Assembly (NCBI RefSeq): GCF_900162695.1
Contig: NZ_FUIH01000007.1
Location: forward strand, 1,984,001-2,048,000
From: Virgibacillus siamensis
Lineage (GTDB): Bacteria; Bacillota; Bacilli; Bacillales; Amphibacillaceae
DNA: 64,000 bases
Direction: 5' to 3'
The notes below the pieces were generated by a model that was not told the origin of the DNA, did not search any database, and saw nothing but the letters and a program-made list of their open reading frames with translations. Both the position numbers and the translations under genes were made by a program. The first letter of the stretch is position 1. Each line of letters begins with the position of its first letter. This document shows positions 45,451 to 54,540 of this stretch, in pieces.

Positions 45451-45513
45451 AGCGCATTCCCTTATTTTGGATGTAAGCCATTACATATATAGCTGAGGGA
45501 GGTGTATCAAATT

Positions 45514-47202
45514 ATGAAAAAAATGGCTTATATCACATTGTCGATTCTTGTATCGACGCCACTATTGACGGTAAACAGTATTACTGCTGATGCAAACAAT
45601 TTACCCGAGCCTGCAATAGAAAAACCTGCAAACAAACTTGTACAAGAACAAGCCCACCCGCATTTTTCCTGGGGCAATCCCGGACCTTCATCCCCTGTAT
45701 TACATCCTGGATCGATTCGAGGTGCTGGTATGGTCGCAAAGCCAATTCATGAAATCGACGCTGTTATCAATAGAATGATAGACAATGATGTCATGCCTGG
45801 CGCTGTTACGTTTGTAGCCCGCCGTGGACATATTGTTCAGAACAATGCATACGGATATGCAGCACTGTACAAAAATGACAGTAACGAAACAATGGACAAT
45901 CCAATTAAAATGAGCGAGGACACTATTTTCGACATTGCTTCACTGAGTAAAATTTTTACAACAATTGCGGCTATGGAATTGTATGAAGAAGGTAAATTTC
46001 AATTGAATGATCCTGTTGCAAAATACATTCCGGAGTTCGCACAAAACGGAAAAGAAGATGTCACGATTCAGCAGTTAATGACACACACATCAGGATTCAA
46101 ACCGTGGGTACCGCTTTATACCATCGGGGAGAGCCGTGAAGATCGGCTGCAGTATGTGTTCCAGTATCCGCTTGAAAATGAACCCGGAACAGCCTACACC
46201 TACAGCGATTTAAACATGATTACTTTAGGTGCCCTGGTGGAACGGATTTCCGGAAAAAGGCTGGATGAATTCGTTCATGAACATATAACCGGTCCACTCC
46301 ATATGACAGACACCATGTATAACCCGCCAAAAAGCTTAAAAAATCGAATTGCAGCCACTGAATACCAGCCGTGGACGAACCGGGGACTGGTCTGGGGAGA
46401 GGTCCACGATGAAAACGCCTGGTCACTTGATGGTGTTGCCGGGCATGCCGGAGTATTCTCAACAGCAAAGGATTTGGCAATACTGGGGCAAATGATTCTA
46501 AATGATGGCCGTTATGCCGGGGAACGGATTCTTAAACCCAAAACGGTTGAACTGCTCGTAAAAAACCAAATTCCGGAATTTCCGGGAAATGAACACGGTC
46601 TCGGCTGGGAGATATCACAAAGCTGGTATATGGATGCTTTATCAGGTGTTTCAACAATCGGACATACCGGTTTTACGGGCACATCAATTGTCATCAATCA
46701 AAATAATGAAACGATAGCCATTCTGTTAACGAACCGTGTCCACCCAACACGGGAAACCGTCTCAACCAATCCGGCACGGAGACAGTTTGCCCGCAAAGTA
46801 GCTGATGCTATTCCCGTATCCATCGATTCCAAAGATGGTGCATGGTTTGCCGGATATGGAGGCAATACGAATAAAAAGCTTACTGCAAAAGTGGACATAA
46901 AAGAAGACACCACTTTATCATTCGACACTTGGTTCCGGACGGAAAACGGCTATGATCTCGGATTTATCGAAGTATCGTCTGACGGTAAAAATTGGACCAA
47001 AGCAGGTGAAACGATCACTGGCAATAGCAATGACTGGGAGACCCGTAATGTAAACATTCCAGCAGGCACAAATTATATTCGTTTCCGTTATATGACTGAC
47101 ACAAATACGAATGGCAGAGGCTGGTATGTGACAAATTTCACCTTAGAGAATGGGACATCTCCGGAATTCACAAGTGAGAACTGGGTAAAACGGAAATACT
47201 AA
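45514..47202 (+). CDS. amiE: AmiE-like N-acetylmuramyl-L-alanine amidase, serine beta-lactamase family, with extra C-terminal domain
   Basis: 562 residues. Signal peptide MKKMAYITLSILVSTPLLTV (cleavage near ADA, residue 27), then the class C beta-lactamase-like catalytic domain with SLSK (Ser143, Lys146), YSD (Tyr230) and HTG (384-386). B. subtilis AmiE (YbbE, about 440 residues) in the same operon position cleaves the stem peptide from MurNAc. About 120 residues at the C-terminus (440-562, DTTLSFDTWFRTENGYDLGF, later GRGWYVTNFTLENG) form an added jelly-roll-like domain, perhaps for wall or glycan binding. ATG at 45514 is preferred over GTG at 45502, which overlaps the GGGAGG ribosome site. 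Confidence 0.85.
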   Translation: MKKMAYITLSILVSTPLLTVNSITADANNLPEPAIEKPANKLVQEQAHPHFSWGNPGPSSPVLHPGSIRGAGMVAKPIHEIDAVINRMIDNDVMPGAVTFVARRGHIVQNNAYGYAALYKNDSNETMDNPIKMSEDTIFDIASLSKIFTTIAAMELYEEGKFQLNDPVAKYIPEFAQNGKEDVTIQQLMTHTSGFKPWVPLYTIGESREDRLQYVFQYPLENEPGTAYTYSDLNMITLGALVERISGKRLDEFVHEHITGPLHMTDTMYNPPKSLKNRIAATEYQPWTNRGLVWGEVHDENAWSLDGVAGHAGVFSTAKDLAILGQMILNDGRYAGERILKPKTVELLVKNQIPEFPGNEHGLGWEISQSWYMDALSGVSTIGHTGFTGTSIVINQNNETIAILLTNRVHPTRETVSTNPARRQFARKVADAIPVSIDSKDGAWFAGYGGNTNKKLTAKVDIKEDTTLSFDTWFRTENGYDLGFIEVSSDGKNWTKAGETITGNSNDWETRNVNIPAGTNYIRFRYMTDTNTNGRGWYVTNFTLENGTSPEFTSENWVKRKY

Positions 47203-47214
47203 AGGAGGAGAATT

Positions 47215-49311
47215 ATGAAAAGGCGTTTCAAGATTTCCTTTATTTTCATTACCATTGTCGCTCTTAGTTTAAGCCCGTTTACTTTCCCGACGGAAACAGT
47301 GGATGCAGCTGATGAAACAGTAACAGACCTGGTTCTTCTGGAAAATGTCCCGCAAGCTTCAGCCAGCGTGGAAAATAATCAGGTAAGCCTTCATGCATTG
47401 CACATTTATGATGATGGACATTTTGAAACAACCTCGGAACATCTTGAATGGACATCTACCAACCAAAATGTTGCGAAAGTCAATGATGAAGGGATGGTAA
47501 CCTTTACCGGTCAGCCTGGCCGTTCATTCATTAACGTTTCTGACGGCATTTATCGTGATCGGATTGCTGTTGACTATAAACCGGATAAGCGGGGACATGC
47601 CACCTTTTCCGGAAAGGTCGTCAAACAGAATGGTAATCAATACAACATTATTAAACATGCCATTGATGGTATGACATTGAAAGAAAAACTCGGTCAGATG
47701 CTGATGCCTGATTTCCGTAAATGGAATGGTGAAAATGTAACTGAAATGCTGCCGGAAATTAAACAGCTTGTGAAGGAATATCATCTTGGCGGTGTCATTT
47801 TGTTTCGCGAAAACGTTGTGACAACCGAACAGACTGCAAAACTGGTAAATGCCTATCAAAGAGCTTCCGAAAAATACGGACTGTTGCTTGCGATTGATCA
47901 GGAAGGCGGAATTGTTACAAGACTGCAGTCAGGAACTGATTTTCCGGGCAATATGGCGCTTGGGGCAACCCGTTCCACTGACCTGGCACATGATGTTGGT
48001 CAGGCAATCGGCGAAGAATTACAGGCACTCGGCATTAATATGAACCTTGCACCTGTTCTTGATGTCAACAACAACCCGGATAATCCGGTTATCGGTGTCC
48101 GTTCATTTGGCGGATCACCGGACTTGGTAGCTGAACTTGGTATTGCTTATACAAAAGGACTTCAAAGCACAGGTGTTGCAGCAACTGCAAAACATTTTCC
48201 CGGACATGGTGATACAGCAGTTGACTCCCACCTTGGATTACCCGAAGTTCCATATGGCATGGAACGGCTGATGGAAGTGGAACTTTTTCCGTTTCAAAAA
48301 GCAATGGAAGCAAATATCGATGCTATTATGACAGCACATGTGACATTTCCGAAAATTGATGATACAAAAGTGATCTCCAAAAAAACCGGCGAAAAGGTAT
48401 TGTTACCTGCTACCCTTTCCCACAAGGTATTAACCGGTTTAATGCGTGAGAAAATGGGGTTTGATGGAGTTATCATAACTGATGCACTGAATATGGGTGC
48501 AATCACAGATCATTTTGGATCGGTTGATGCAGCAATCCGCGCCGTTAAAGCGGGAACTGACATTGTTCTAATGCCAGTTGGTCTTGAAAATGTTGCGGAT
48601 GGTATTCTTCAGTCTATTCAAAGGGGTGAGATTTCCGTTGATCGAATAGAAGCATCGGTAAAGCGAATTTTAACCTTAAAAATTAAACGAAATATTATTA
48701 AAGCAGAAACAGCACCACCAATCGAAGAAATCATTGAAAATGCACAGGAAGTCGTTGGTTCTGAGGCACATAAACAAACGGAAACCAAAGCGGCCAATAA
48801 GTCAGTAACACTTATCAAAAATGAAAATGTGCTTCCGCTTGATGCATCGCCTGAGGAGAAAATAGCTGTTGTCAGCGGGTATTTCGCCAGTGACTTGTAC
48901 AGCGCCGTCAAGGCACAGCATGAGAATACAATACTTATTGAAGCTTCCAGTCCGTTAAATGATGAACAGCTTTCAAAACTTGCGGATGCAAATGCTGTTA
49001 TTGCTGGAACCTATACGTACAATGTCAGTGGCAGATCACCGGAAAGCCCTCAAATGAAGATGGTAAACCAGCTGATAGAAGAAGTTGATTCACCGGTCAT
49101 TGGTATTGGAATCCGGAATCCTTACGATATTATGGCTTATCCGGAAATTGACGGCTACCTGGCACAGTATGGATTCAGGGATGCCAGTTTCAAAGCCACT
49201 GCCAAAACTTTGTTTGGTGAAAACAACCCAAGCGGTCTGCTGCCTGTAACCATCCCGGAAAATGATGGAAATGTATTGTACGATTTTGGACACGGACTAT
49301 CTTATAAGTAA
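47215..49311 (+). CDS. nagZ: NagZ, exo-beta-N-acetylglucosaminidase (GH3)
   Basis: 698 residues, secreted (signal near residues 1-31). GH3 barrel with AIDQEGG, KHFPGHGDT (326-334), the His-Asp dyad in DSH (Asp337, His339) and the nucleophile Asp423 in ITDALNMG, followed by the second domain. It removes GlcNAc from the non-reducing ends of muropeptides. Compared with B. subtilis NagZ (642 residues) it has an N-terminal addition of about 70 residues (35-120) that reads like a Big2 immunoglobulin-type fold (EWTSTNQNVAKVNDEGMVTF). Starts 12 bp after the amiE stop behind AAAGGAGG. Confidence 0.93.
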   Translation: MKRRFKISFIFITIVALSLSPFTFPTETVDAADETVTDLVLLENVPQASASVENNQVSLHALHIYDDGHFETTSEHLEWTSTNQNVAKVNDEGMVTFTGQPGRSFINVSDGIYRDRIAVDYKPDKRGHATFSGKVVKQNGNQYNIIKHAIDGMTLKEKLGQMLMPDFRKWNGENVTEMLPEIKQLVKEYHLGGVILFRENVVTTEQTAKLVNAYQRASEKYGLLLAIDQEGGIVTRLQSGTDFPGNMALGATRSTDLAHDVGQAIGEELQALGINMNLAPVLDVNNNPDNPVIGVRSFGGSPDLVAELGIAYTKGLQSTGVAATAKHFPGHGDTAVDSHLGLPEVPYGMERLMEVELFPFQKAMEANIDAIMTAHVTFPKIDDTKVISKKTGEKVLLPATLSHKVLTGLMREKMGFDGVIITDALNMGAITDHFGSVDAAIRAVKAGTDIVLMPVGLENVADGILQSIQRGEISVDRIEASVKRILTLKIKRNIIKAETAPPIEEIIENAQEVVGSEAHKQTETKAANKSVTLIKNENVLPLDASPEEKIAVVSGYFASDLYSAVKAQHENTILIEASSPLNDEQLSKLADANAVIAGTYTYNVSGRSPESPQMKMVNQLIEEVDSPVIGIGIRNPYDIMAYPEIDGYLAQYGFRDASFKATAKTLFGENNPSGLLPVTIPENDGNVLYDFGHGLSYK

Positions 49312-49334
49312 ATTTAAAAAGGAGCTGTATACGC

Positions 49335-50597
49335 ATGCGAAACTATATTGTCGGTATTTTGGCTCTACTGTTTATATTCGGCTCATTAACGGCTGTTTTT
49401 GCTCACCCTGGTGACAATGGGAAACATAAAGGACAACATAAAAAATTCAAACTTGGAGTAGAAGTCCTGCTTAAAGACAAAATGGATTTGCTTGAAGGCA
49501 AACGGGTTGGCCTAATTACAAATCCGACCGGTGTCGATAAGGAACTGAACAGTGTTGTTGATGTTCTGTACAATCACCCTGATGTGAATCTCACTACCCT
49601 GTACGGGCCGGAACATGGGGTTCGCGGAAGTGCCCAGGCAGGCGAATATGTTGAGTATTACATTGATGAACATACCGGACTTCCTGTATACAGTCTTTAT
49701 GGTGAAACCCGCAAACCGACACCTGAAATGCTTGAAAATGTGGATGTGCTCCTGTTTGACATTCAGGACGTTGGAACAAGATTTTACACGTATATTTACA
49801 CAATGGCACTTGCCATGGAAGCAGCTGAAGAAAATGATATCCAGTTCATTGTTCTGGACCGCCCCAATCCATTAAGTGGAACAAAGGTACAAGGCCCTGT
49901 ACTTGATCCGGATTATTCCTCCTTCGTCGGGAAATATCCAATTCCGCTCCGGCACGGTATGACTGTTGGTGAATTAGCAAAACTGTTTAACAATGAATAT
50001 GGTATAGGAGCGGACTTAACAGTTGTTGAAATGCAAGGCTGGAAACGAAATATGTATTACGATGAAACGCCACTTGAATTTGTAATGCCTTCACCGAATA
50101 TGCCAACTACGGACACAGCAATGGTCTATCCGGGGGCGGCGTTGATTGAAGGAACCAATGTATCAGAAGGACGCGGTACAACAAGACCATTTGAACTGAT
50201 TGGCGCACCGTTTATAGACAGCACTGAACTTGCATCCACACTGAACGATTTAAACTTGCCAGGTGTCCGGTTCAGAGCTGCATCATTCACACCGCAATTT
50301 TCAAAGCATAGTGGTACATTGAGTCATGGAATCCAAATTCATGTTACACACAAACCATCGTTCAATCCGGTCACAACCGGTTTGCATATTGTAAAAACGA
50401 TTCACGATTTATATCCGGAAGACTTTGAATTCCGGGCAGAAAACAGTCAAGGAATATCATTCTTTGACTACTTAGTCGGAAACGGCTGGATCAGAGAAGC
50501 GATTGAAGAAGGAAAGTCTGTGGAATATATGAAAAATCGCTGGCAAGATGAACTGAATGAGTTTAGTAATATCCGAGAAGGGTATTTACTATATTAA
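49335..50597 (+). CDS. namZ: NamZ, exo-beta-N-acetylmuramidase (DUF1343/GH171)
   Basis: 420 residues with signal peptide (VFAHPG site near residue 29). Visible signatures of the DUF1343 family are GLITNPTGVD, YGPEHGVRG, DVLLFDIQDVGTRFYTYIY, LDRPNPL and EGTNVSEGRGTTRPFE. B. subtilis NamZ (YbbC) releases MurNAc from chain ends after NagZ has removed GlcNAc. Starts 23 bp after nagZ; a strong terminator follows. The order amiE-nagZ-namZ is the same as in B. subtilis. Confidence 0.94.
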   Translation: MRNYIVGILALLFIFGSLTAVFAHPGDNGKHKGQHKKFKLGVEVLLKDKMDLLEGKRVGLITNPTGVDKELNSVVDVLYNHPDVNLTTLYGPEHGVRGSAQAGEYVEYYIDEHTGLPVYSLYGETRKPTPEMLENVDVLLFDIQDVGTRFYTYIYTMALAMEAAEENDIQFIVLDRPNPLSGTKVQGPVLDPDYSSFVGKYPIPLRHGMTVGELAKLFNNEYGIGADLTVVEMQGWKRNMYYDETPLEFVMPSPNMPTTDTAMVYPGAALIEGTNVSEGRGTTRPFELIGAPFIDSTELASTLNDLNLPGVRFRAASFTPQFSKHSGTLSHGIQIHVTHKPSFNPVTTGLHIVKTIHDLYPEDFEFRAENSQGISFFDYLVGNGWIREAIEEGKSVEYMKNRWQDELNEFSNIREGYLLY

Positions 50598-50627
50598 GAG
50601 TTTTTATTGACCCCCCAAAATTTTAAA

Positions 50628-50653
50628 GGGTGCCCCGCAATAGCGGGACACCC
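50628..50653 (+). terminator. Terminator of amiE-nagZ-namZ
   Basis: GC-rich stem GGGTGCCCCGC / GCGGGACACCC (50628-50638 with 50643-50653) followed by GATTTTTTT. Confidence 0.9.
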
Positions 50654-50686
50654 GATTTTTTTGATTTATTCCTATCCATGCCCAAA

Positions 50687-52036
50687 TTATAGACCTATTA
50701 ATACAGCCATCATCCATGCAGAACCATAGTAAATCATAAATTGCACCCCTGATCCGACTCCGAGAACACGATTTAATATTCCCCCAACTAAGGCTACCGT
50801 AAATGTTACTAAAATTCCTGTAACTCCGCCCTCGTAAAAGGCAATAACGCTGACAATGGCAATAAACATTCCAATAATTGCTTCCTGACTTACATATTTC
50901 ATAATAAAAACAGTAGCTTTGCGTGAATAGTTCATCACAAAAGGATATGCTATCAATGCGCCAATCATGAGACCAATTGCACCGTAAATGAAAAAATCCC
51001 ATGTTGTCATAATGTGGTGCAAATTATGTTCAATTGAAAATACAGGCGGAGCTTTAAATAATGCAGCTGCCGGACCTAATGCCATCGGGCTTAACGGAAT
51101 TCCGAACGCAACCAGTGGAATAATGGTTTCGGCTATGTACGTAGACTCTGTAACACCGTTCATAACAGAAAGTGTTGTAGTCGACCTTCTATAGACCCCT
51201 TTAATACGTGACCCGACCAGTTCCCCCATTAGAGCCGTCATTCCTGTCGGGCTGAATGTAAACGTAAATGAAGTTATAAATGTAGCGACTGCAGTATACG
51301 CTTTTTGCGGCAGCGTTAAAACCTTTAGTGGATTCGGAAAGAAACCGGACCATGATTTTATTTCAGGGGCAAGGTTGTATTTCTGCGATTCCTTTCGCGT
51401 AACCTCTTTTCTGGCGCTTGCAGATAAAGCTATTAAAATATCGGAAAACATTGGTCCAATCGCAATCCCCAGAAAGAAACTGATAGCAAGACTATTTCCC
51501 AGCACCTCTATACTTAACAGATTTAAGCCCTGGATGAAAAAAGCAAAAGGAATAATCAAAAGTACACTTGCCCATTTCCCTTTTGAGAAGTAGGCAATAA
51601 TGACAGCTGCAACTGCAAAAATCGCCCCTGTATACGCTTTGAAAAAATCGGAAAACTGCCCCAGAAATTGGGCAAATAAGAGGGAAATCGGAAAGGCAAT
51701 AAAAGCACCGACAATACCCCCGGAAATCATCTTTCTTACTGCTATATGCGGGACACCCAACTTTCGAAGTGTTTCCGTATAGTCAAGCAATGGGACCATC
51801 ATCGTATCACCCGGTATCCCCATTAAAGCCGTTGGAGCGGCGTGTGTTAAGTGTTTGGAAATAACTGCTGCCATAAAGAACGAAAAGACACCAACAGGCG
51901 GGGCTCCCAACAAAATAACGATTAATGTAAGTGGAACCATTGTTGCAGTTTCATCAGACCCTGATATCAAACCGATTAATGTAAATAGAATGCCCCCTAA
52001 AACTGCCAGCGTAATGGAAATTAGTAAAACATCCAT
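50687..52036 (-). CDS. TctA-family tricarboxylate/carboxylate permease
   Basis: 449 residues with about 11-12 membrane segments. The TctA signatures ALMGIPGDTMMVPLLDY and the later FSPTGMTALMGELVGSRIKG and AFGIPLSPMALGPA are present. TctA normally acts with TctB and a periplasmic TctC; no TctC is encoded here. It ends the murein-recycling region and is separated from the sugar ABC genes by 640 bp including its partner gene. The ribosome site AGAGGGAGAAG lies in the end of the partner gene. Substrate unknown; see findings. Confidence 0.88.
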   Translation of the reverse strand: MDVLLISITLAVLGGILFTLIGLISGSDETATMVPLTLIVILLGAPPVGVFSFFMAAVISKHLTHAAPTALMGIPGDTMMVPLLDYTETLRKLGVPHIAVRKMISGGIVGAFIAFPISLLFAQFLGQFSDFFKAYTGAIFAVAAVIIAYFSKGKWASVLLIIPFAFFIQGLNLLSIEVLGNSLAISFFLGIAIGPMFSDILIALSASARKEVTRKESQKYNLAPEIKSWSGFFPNPLKVLTLPQKAYTAVATFITSFTFTFSPTGMTALMGELVGSRIKGVYRRSTTTLSVMNGVTESTYIAETIIPLVAFGIPLSPMALGPAAALFKAPPVFSIEHNLHHIMTTWDFFIYGAIGLMIGALIAYPFVMNYSRKATVFIMKYVSQEAIIGMFIAIVSVIAFYEGGVTGILVTFTVALVGGILNRVLGVGSGVQFMIYYGSAWMMAVLIGL

Positions 52037-52038
52037 AA

Positions 52039-52470
52039 TTACTTCTCCCTCTCTTCAGGCTTAAAAGTATCTAATATTTTCAGTTCTTCCATTTCCTTTC
52101 TGGTTACAGGATCATTATTTACCACCTCATATTCCTCATCTAAATCAACCTGTAAATCTTTTAAAAGTTTTTTAGAATCCGCTGTATCCGGCTGGGATTC
52201 CGTTAATACCCGCTTCGGCCGAAATAGAAAAGCATTCAGGACAAGCGCTATTACACACCCTAAAATCCCCAGCAATAATGAATATGATTTCACCATCGTT
52301 TCATCGGCGATAGTTGGAAAGAACTGTTTTCCAGCCAAATAACCTCCCAAACCAAGTACCACACTAATTAAAATCGAAAAAATAACATTGTTCGGTGAAA
52401 CCGTGTCTCCCATTATTTCAACATATTCTTCTGATTGATCTGATTCCCTATACTCCTTCTCATTTTTCAT
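52039..52470 (-). CDS. Small two-helix membrane protein, likely TctB-like partner
   Basis: 143 residues. Two hydrophobic segments (about 29-50 and 64-86) are flanked by charged, acidic tails (DLQVDLDEEYEVVNNDPV at the C-terminal side). TctB has four segments, so this is shorter than usual and the assignment rests on its position two bases upstream of tctA. ATG at 52470 follows AAAGGGAGGGG. Confidence 0.55.
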   Translation of the reverse strand: MKNEKEYRESDQSEEYVEIMGDTVSPNNVIFSILISVVLGLGGYLAGKQFFPTIADETMVKSYSLLLGILGCVIALVLNAFLFRPKRVLTESQPDTADSKKLLKDLQVDLDEEYEVVNNDPVTRKEMEELKILDTFKPEEREK

Positions 52471-52676
52471 CTAAACCCCTCCCTTTATAATAATGTGCGG
52501 TGTAATCCACAGCCTCCTGTTTTTCACAAAAGTCCCCTTCTTCACATTATATTCATGATGCTCTCCGGTCAAATGATAAAAGCAACAGGTCCTATTCAAA
52601 TAGGCAAGTCCTTTTGCTTTTATAAGAGCAATTTGCATTTGAAAATCACCGGCAGAATAACTTGGAATCGAAAAGG

Positions 52677-53522
52677 TCAGCCTTTTATCGCACCCTCTGT
52701 CATACCTTTTGCAATACGCTGCTGGAAAATTGCATACAGAATAATGACCGGTACAATCGCAATGACCAGACCTGCAAACAATGTCCCCCATGCATTGGTA
52801 TATTGGGCTTCACTGCTGATATAATCAATCGCCAGTGCAAGTGTATAATTTGATTCCGTCTGCAGGAAAATCAGCGCCATAAAATACTCGTTCCAAAACT
52901 GAATAGCATTCATAATCGTAACGGTAATAATGCCGGACATCGACAATGGTGTTATGATTTTCCACAAAATCCGGTATGGTGACATACCATCCATTGCAGC
53001 CGATTCTTCCAACGACTTCGGAATCGTACTCATGAAACTTGTCAGTACAAAAATAGAAAACGGCAGCTGGCTGACGGCATATACCATTGCCAGTCCAAAG
53101 ATATTATCCAGCAGATTAAACCGGGCAAGCAGGAAAAATAATGGAATCCAGCCCAGCACCATCGGAATCATCATGGCTGAAATATACAACGTAAATAAAA
53201 GGTTGCTCCCTTTAAATTTAATCCGCTCCAGTGCATAGGCGGTCGGAATTGCCAGCACCAAAGTTAGCATTGCCCCCACAGCAGTCACGATTAAGCTGTT
53301 AAAAACACTTGTATCAATATTGTATTCCGTCCATGCGGTTACAAAGTTCTGGAAATTCCATGTTTCCGGAAAACCCCAAGGATTTGCATATATCTCGCCA
53401 TTTGACTTGAATGCGCCAATAAACATCCAAATGATTGGATATAACACAGCGATTGACCATAAAATCAACGGAATTCTTATCCCGGTTCGCGCAATAATCT
53501 GACCAACATTTTGCTTCATCAT
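52677..53522 (-). CDS. Sugar ABC transporter permease (MalG-like)
   Basis: 281 residues, six membrane segments. The EAA loop reads ESAAMDGMSPYRILWKIITPLSMSG. Belongs to the CUT1 sugar importer class, second permease. Either of two adjacent ATG codons (53522, 53519) may be the start behind GGAGGGG. In an operon with the MalF-like gene 13 bp upstream. Inferred substrate is a murein sugar because of the murQ-linked setting. No ATPase gene is nearby; a shared MsmX-like ATPase probably serves. Confidence 0.9.
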   Translation of the reverse strand: MMKQNVGQIIARTGIRIPLILWSIAVLYPIIWMFIGAFKSNGEIYANPWGFPETWNFQNFVTAWTEYNIDTSVFNSLIVTAVGAMLTLVLAIPTAYALERIKFKGSNLLFTLYISAMMIPMVLGWIPLFFLLARFNLLDNIFGLAMVYAVSQLPFSIFVLTSFMSTIPKSLEESAAMDGMSPYRILWKIITPLSMSGIITVTIMNAIQFWNEYFMALIFLQTESNYTLALAIDYISSEAQYTNAWGTLFAGLVIAIVPVIILYAIFQQRIAKGMTEGAIKG

Positions 53523-53535
53523 TTCCCCTCCTTTT

Positions 53536-54429
53536 CTAGTACTCTACCTTATCCCGCCGCATCAGGAATTGCAGAATTAATACGGTAATGAGCGAAAGAA
53601 TTAAAATCATAACACCAATCGTTGCTCCATAACCGAAATTATATTGCACAAATGCTTGTTCGTATAAATAGGAGCCCATAACATGTGTAGCGTTATTTGG
53701 TCCACCTTCTGTCATGATCTGAACAATAATGAAGGAGCCATTTAACGTTGTAATAACAATATACAGAATGGAGATTTTGATTTGCGGCCATACAAGCGGT
53801 AACGTCACTTTCCAAAATTGCTGCCATTCGTTTGCCCCATCGATTTCAGCTGCCTCATAATAACTTTTGGATATATTCGCAATCCCGCCCATCAAAAGCA
53901 GCATAAACAAACCAATCCCGGCCCAAATGGATGGCAGAACAAGACTTGTCAATGCCCAGTTTTCACTCCCAAGCCAGGGTTTTGCCCAGCTTTCGAGACC
54001 GATGAACTCCAATCCGGAATTAATCAGTCCAAGACTCGGATTATAGATAAATGTCCATAAAATCCCGATGACAACTACCGACATAATGTTTGGAAAGAAA
54101 AAGATAATCCGATAAAATGGTGCTTCTTTTATTTTCAATTGTGTCAGGGCAACAGCAATAAACAATGCCATAACCATAATACCTATCACTTTTGTAATAA
54201 CCAGAAAATAATCATGCCATATGGTTGCAGGTATGATTTCATCCTCAAACAATGCTATGTAGTTTTCGAATCCGACAAATTCTTTAACCTGTGAAGACCC
54301 GGACCACTCAAAAAATGAATAATATAAACCACTGAATAATGGATACAGTGTAAAAATACTAAACATGATAAAAGTAGGAACAAGACAAAAGGCCAAAAAC
54401 AGGTATTTTTGCTTTTTAGACTGTACCAT
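53536..54429 (-). CDS. Sugar ABC transporter permease (MalF-like)
   Basis: 297 residues, six membrane segments. The EAA loop EAAEIDGANEWQQFWKVTLPLV and GGPNNATHVMGSYLYEQAF are typical of CUT1 first permeases. ATG at 54429 follows GAAAGAGTG. It lies 111 bp downstream of the binding-protein gene, with a long stem-loop in between. Confidence 0.9.
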   Translation of the reverse strand: MVQSKKQKYLFLAFCLVPTFIMFSIFTLYPLFSGLYYSFFEWSGSSQVKEFVGFENYIALFEDEIIPATIWHDYFLVITKVIGIMVMALFIAVALTQLKIKEAPFYRIIFFFPNIMSVVVIGILWTFIYNPSLGLINSGLEFIGLESWAKPWLGSENWALTSLVLPSIWAGIGLFMLLLMGGIANISKSYYEAAEIDGANEWQQFWKVTLPLVWPQIKISILYIVITTLNGSFIIVQIMTEGGPNNATHVMGSYLYEQAFVQYNFGYGATIGVMILILSLITVLILQFLMRRDKVEY

Positions 54430-54478
54430 CCAATCACTCTTTCAAATTAGGTTTGATCAAAAGACAATGAAATAAAGA

Positions 54479-54521
54479 GTATGGAATATAAAGGCCAAGA
54501 CTCTGCCTTTACATTCCATAC
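54479..54521 (-). promoter_or_regulatory. Intercistronic stem-loop between binding-protein and permease genes
   Basis: 17-bp arms GTATGGAATATAAAGGC and GCCTTTACATTCCATAC (54479-54495 with 54505-54521), one mismatch, without a T run. Such a hairpin, like the one between malE and malF, can protect the binding-protein message or cut down read-through, giving more binding protein than permease. Confidence 0.65.
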
Positions 54522-54540
54522 ATTAAACATTTCAAGTTGC

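Noticed and set aside
50604..51002. 132-residue reading frame on the minus strand
   Set aside because: Overlaps the 3' part of tctA in another frame; no ribosome site or family match.
52471..52791. 106-residue frame between the TctB-like and MalG-like genes
   Set aside because: Runs antiframe into the permease start and has low-quality composition; the 206-bp gap holds no supported gene.
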